Assembly (NCBI GenBank): GCA_015061765.1
Contig: SUVZ01000150.1
Location: forward strand, 1 to 8,253
Source: Lentisphaerota bacterium
Lineage (GTDB): Bacteria > Verrucomicrobiota > Kiritimatiellia > RFP12 > UBA1067
DNA length: 8,253 nt
Reading direction: 5' to 3'
The notes under the pieces were generated by a model that ran no database searches, had not been told where the DNA came from, and saw nothing but the letters and a program-made list of their open reading frames with translations. Every line of letters starts with the position of its first letter. Within the stretch, counting starts at the first letter, position 1. The position numbers were made by a program, and so were the translations under genes. This document shows positions 6,776-8,253 of this stretch, one piece after another.

Positions 6776-8050
6776 TCAAATCCTGGCGAGCGCCTGCTTG
6801 AGATCGTCTATAAGGTCATCGGGGTCCTCAAGTCCGACGGACAGGCGAATGAGATCCGGCGGGATTCCGGCGGCCTTGAGCTGAGCGTCGGTAAGCTGGC
6901 GGTGCGTATGCGAGGCCGGGTGAAGCACGCAACTCCACGCATCCGCGACATGCGTGACGATTCCGATGAGCCTGAGCGAATCCATGAACTTGATGGAGGC
7001 CTTGCGCCCGCCCTTTATGCCGAACGTCATAACGCCGCAGGGCGAGGGGCCGTCGAACTGTTTGCGCAGCAGCTTTCTGTACGGGGAATCTGGAAGTCCG
7101 GCGAAGTTCACCCAGGCAACCTTTTTCTGTGCCTTGAGCCACTTTGCGATCTTCAGCGCGCTCTCGGCATGCCGGCGGATCCGCACATGCAGCGACTCCA
7201 GCCCAAGATTCAGCAGGAATGCGTTGAACGGGGAGGGAATCGCTCCGAAGTCGCGCATCAGATGGGCGGTGCACTTGGTGATGTACGCAAGCTTGCCGAA
7301 CGCCTTCGTGTACGAAAGGCCGTGATACGACTCGTCAGGCTCGACAAGGCCGGGGAACTTGTCGGCATGCTTCTCCCAGTCGAAGTTTCCGCTGTCGACG
7401 ATGCATCCACCCACCTGCGAGGAGTGTCCGTCCATGTACTTGGTGGTGGCGTGCGTCACGATGTCGCACCCGAAATCGAACGGGCGGCAGAGGATCGGGG
7501 TCGGGAACGTGTTGTCGATGATCAGCGGTACGCCGTTCTTGTGCGCGATCTTCGCGAACTTGGCGATGTCGAGCACCACGCCGGACGGGTTTGCGACGGT
7601 CTCACCGAATACGCACTTGGTGTTCGGACGGAACGCCTTCTGTATCTCCGCCGGAGTTGCATCTGGATCGACGAACGTGAATTCGATTCCGAGCTTCTTG
7701 AGGGATACCGCAAAGAGATTGAACGTACCGCCGTATATCTGCGCGGAGGAGACCACATGGTCGCCGGCGTTGCAGATGTTGAGGACGGCAAATGTGGACG
7801 CCGCCTGTCCGGACGAGGTAAGGATGGCTGCCACTCCGCCTTCGAGGGCGGCGATCTTCTTGGCCACCTGGTCATTGGTAGGGTTCGCAAGACGCGTGTA
7901 GAAATATCCTGAAGCCTTGAGATCGAAAAGATCGCCCATCTGCTGGGTCGTCTCATACTTGAAAGTGGTGGATGCATAGATCGGCACCTGGCGTGGTTCG
8001 CCCTTTTTGGGCGTCCATCCGCCCTGCACACACAGCGTATCGCGTTTCAT
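6776..8050 (-). CDS. metY: O-acetylhomoserine sulfhydrylase (Cys/Met metabolism PLP enzyme)
   Basis: 424 residues, the normal length for MetY. It would make homocysteine from O-acetylhomoserine and sulfide, using pyridoxal phosphate, in the cytoplasm. Fold-type I features are present: YTRLANPT (51-58), whose Tyr and Arg bind the cofactor phosphate of the neighbouring subunit; SSGQAA (79-84); IIDNTF (177-182) with Asp179; the Schiff-base Lys204 in ATTKYMDGH; and RLSVGLEDPDDL (402-413) with the carboxylate-binding Arg402. The insertion with EPDESYHG (237-244) and THRQLTDAQLKAAGI (382-396) is characteristic of the MetY branch rather than cystathionine gamma-synthase or methionine gamma-lyase, though the branches are close and a gamma-lyase side activity cannot be excluded. 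The ATG at 8050 has a perfect AAGGAGG at 8059-8065, eight bases upstream, and an extended -10 promoter. It is the first gene of the group, 41 bases before iorA. Confidence 0.93.
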   Translation of the reverse strand: MKRDTLCVQGGWTPKKGEPRQVPIYASTTFKYETTQQMGDLFDLKASGYFYTRLANPTNDQVAKKIAALEGGVAAILTSSGQAASTFAVLNICNAGDHVVSSAQIYGGTFNLFAVSLKKLGIEFTFVDPDATPAEIQKAFRPNTKCVFGETVANPSGVVLDIAKFAKIAHKNGVPLIIDNTFPTPILCRPFDFGCDIVTHATTKYMDGHSSQVGGCIVDSGNFDWEKHADKFPGLVEPDESYHGLSYTKAFGKLAYITKCTAHLMRDFGAIPSPFNAFLLNLGLESLHVRIRRHAESALKIAKWLKAQKKVAWVNFAGLPDSPYRKLLRKQFDGPSPCGVMTFGIKGGRKASIKFMDSLRLIGIVTHVADAWSCVLHPASHTHRQLTDAQLKAAGIPPDLIRLSVGLEDPDDLIDDLKQALARI

Positions 8051-8078
8051 TTGGCTTTCCTCCTTGAAATAAATGAGA

Positions 8079-8087
8079 ATTATATCA
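8079..8087 (-). promoter_or_regulatory. Extended -10 promoter of metY (and probably iorA)
   Basis: The minus strand reads TGATATAAT: a perfect TATAAT with a TGn extension, the same form as at pgi. No good -35 is visible 16-18 bases upstream. Transcription would begin near 8072 and leave a leader of about 22 bases that includes AAGGAGG, too short for a riboswitch. This implies the inverted repeats further upstream act as DNA or belong to another transcript. Confidence 0.6.
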
Positions 8088-8125
8088 TAGAATTAGTCGC
8101 CACTGAGAACAAACAACTTCTACCC

Positions 8126-8143
8126 TGGGAAACTCAGTTCCCA
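8126..8143. repeat. Inverted repeat upstream of metY (6-base arms)
   Basis: TGGGAA at 8126-8131 and TTCCCA at 8138-8143 pair perfectly around a six-base centre. It lies about 40 bases upstream of the metY -10 box. It has no T-run on either side, so it is not an intrinsic terminator. It may be an operator or part of a dispersed intergenic repeat. Confidence 0.5.
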
Positions 8144-8172
8144 CACCTCCACAATGGTCCCAAACGCCAATA

Positions 8173-8189
8173 GGTGACAATATTTCACC
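8173..8189. repeat. Operator-like palindrome upstream of metY
   Basis: GGTGACAATATTTCACC: five-base arms GGTGA and TCACC around an AT-rich seven-base centre that itself is nearly symmetric. This is the shape of a binding site for a dimeric regulator. It lies about 90 bases upstream of the metY -10 box, far for a repressor but acceptable for an activator, or it could serve a gene to the right of the window. Confidence 0.45.
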
Positions 8190-8196
8190 ATTACCC

Positions 8197-8227
8197 GAGT
8201 CGGAGGGAAATAGGCCTAAACCGACTC
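8197..8227. repeat. Seven-base inverted repeat with an inner TAGGCCTA palindrome
   Basis: GAGTCGG at 8197-8203 and CCGACTC at 8221-8227 pair perfectly over a 17-base loop that contains the eight-base palindrome TAGGCCTA at 8211-8218. The stem is GC-rich, but neither side is followed by a T-run, so a classical intrinsic terminator is unlikely. It may end an upstream transcript weakly, be an operator, or be part of a repeat element. Confidence 0.5.
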
Positions 8228-8253
8228 CAATATCTTAAACAGAGATGTTATTT

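Noticed and set aside
6735..6779. An iorA start at the in-frame TTG 6779
   Set aside because: It would overlap the metY stop and add a 15-residue tail unlike the family, whereas ATG 6734 has GGAG at the right distance and the expected N-terminus.
5679..6884. A 401-residue open frame on the plus strand opposite iorA
   Set aside because: Its very high Arg, His and Leu content is the mirror of GC-ending sense codons in iorA. No domain is recognisable and it crosses the iorA-metY gap without respecting it.
6665..7912. A 415-residue open frame on the plus strand opposite metY
   Set aside because: Antisense to a full-length PLP enzyme with all key residues, and without family resemblance of its own.
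8120..8191. A 23-residue minus-strand frame (ATG at 8191, TAG at 8120-8122) as a leader peptide for metY
   Set aside because: No Shine-Dalgarno precedes the ATG, there is no run of Met, Cys or other control codons, and the likely metY promoter lies downstream of it.
8051..8253. A SAM or other methionine-related riboswitch in front of metY
   Set aside because: The predicted leader from the extended -10 box is only about 22 bases, and I do not recognise the conserved core of a SAM riboswitch in the upstream sequence.

Overview
The window carries five protein-coding genes, all on the minus strand. In the direction of transcription (high to low coordinates) they are: a MetY-type O-acetylhomoserine sulfhydrylase, the alpha subunit of indolepyruvate:ferredoxin oxidoreductase (iorA), a secreted glycoside hydrolase of family 97, a membrane protein with two fused family-2 glycosyltransferase domains, and the N-terminal 335 residues of glucose-6-phosphate isomerase (pgi), which runs off the left edge. 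I see no tRNA, rRNA, CRISPR array, transposase or prophage gene.

The organism is probably an anaerobic, Gram-negative-type heterotroph. IorA is an oxygen-sensitive, ferredoxin-linked enzyme of anaerobes and archaea, and a GH97 with a signal peptide fits periplasmic glycan breakdown. GH97 is commonest in Bacteroidota, but several genes here have strong Shine-Dalgarno sequences and two have sigma-70-like extended -10 boxes (TGnTATAAT), which is not the Bacteroidota pattern. Together with the medium-to-high GC coding style I lean towards an uncultured member of the PVC group (Kiritimatiellota, Lentisphaerota or Verrucomicrobiota). This is inference; no marker gene fixes it.

Layout. 8051-8253: a 203-base non-coding region with three inverted repeats and the metY promoter. 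6776-8050: metY. 4968-6734: iorA, 41 bases after metY and probably co-transcribed. 4883-4967: a spacer of 85 bases without a clear promoter or terminator. 2870-4882: GH97. 1110-2876: the tandem glycosyltransferase, overlapping the GH97 stop by 7 bases through a probable TTG start. 1007-1109: a leader with a strong promoter for pgi and three direct repeats at 9-base period. 1-1006: pgi.

Function. metY and iorA both belong to amino-acid and 2-oxoacid metabolism (homocysteine synthesis from O-acetylhomoserine; oxidative decarboxylation of aryl-pyruvates). GH97 and the glycosyltransferase form a coupled pair, one cutting alpha-glycosides outside the cytoplasmic membrane and the other adding sugars at its inner face. 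pgi is central glycolysis under its own promoter. The window is mainly ordinary metabolism. The less usual parts are the double glycosyltransferase and its coupling to GH97, the absence of iorB beside iorA, and the repeat-bearing regulatory regions in front of pgi and metY. I do not see evidence for a new defence or mobile system here.
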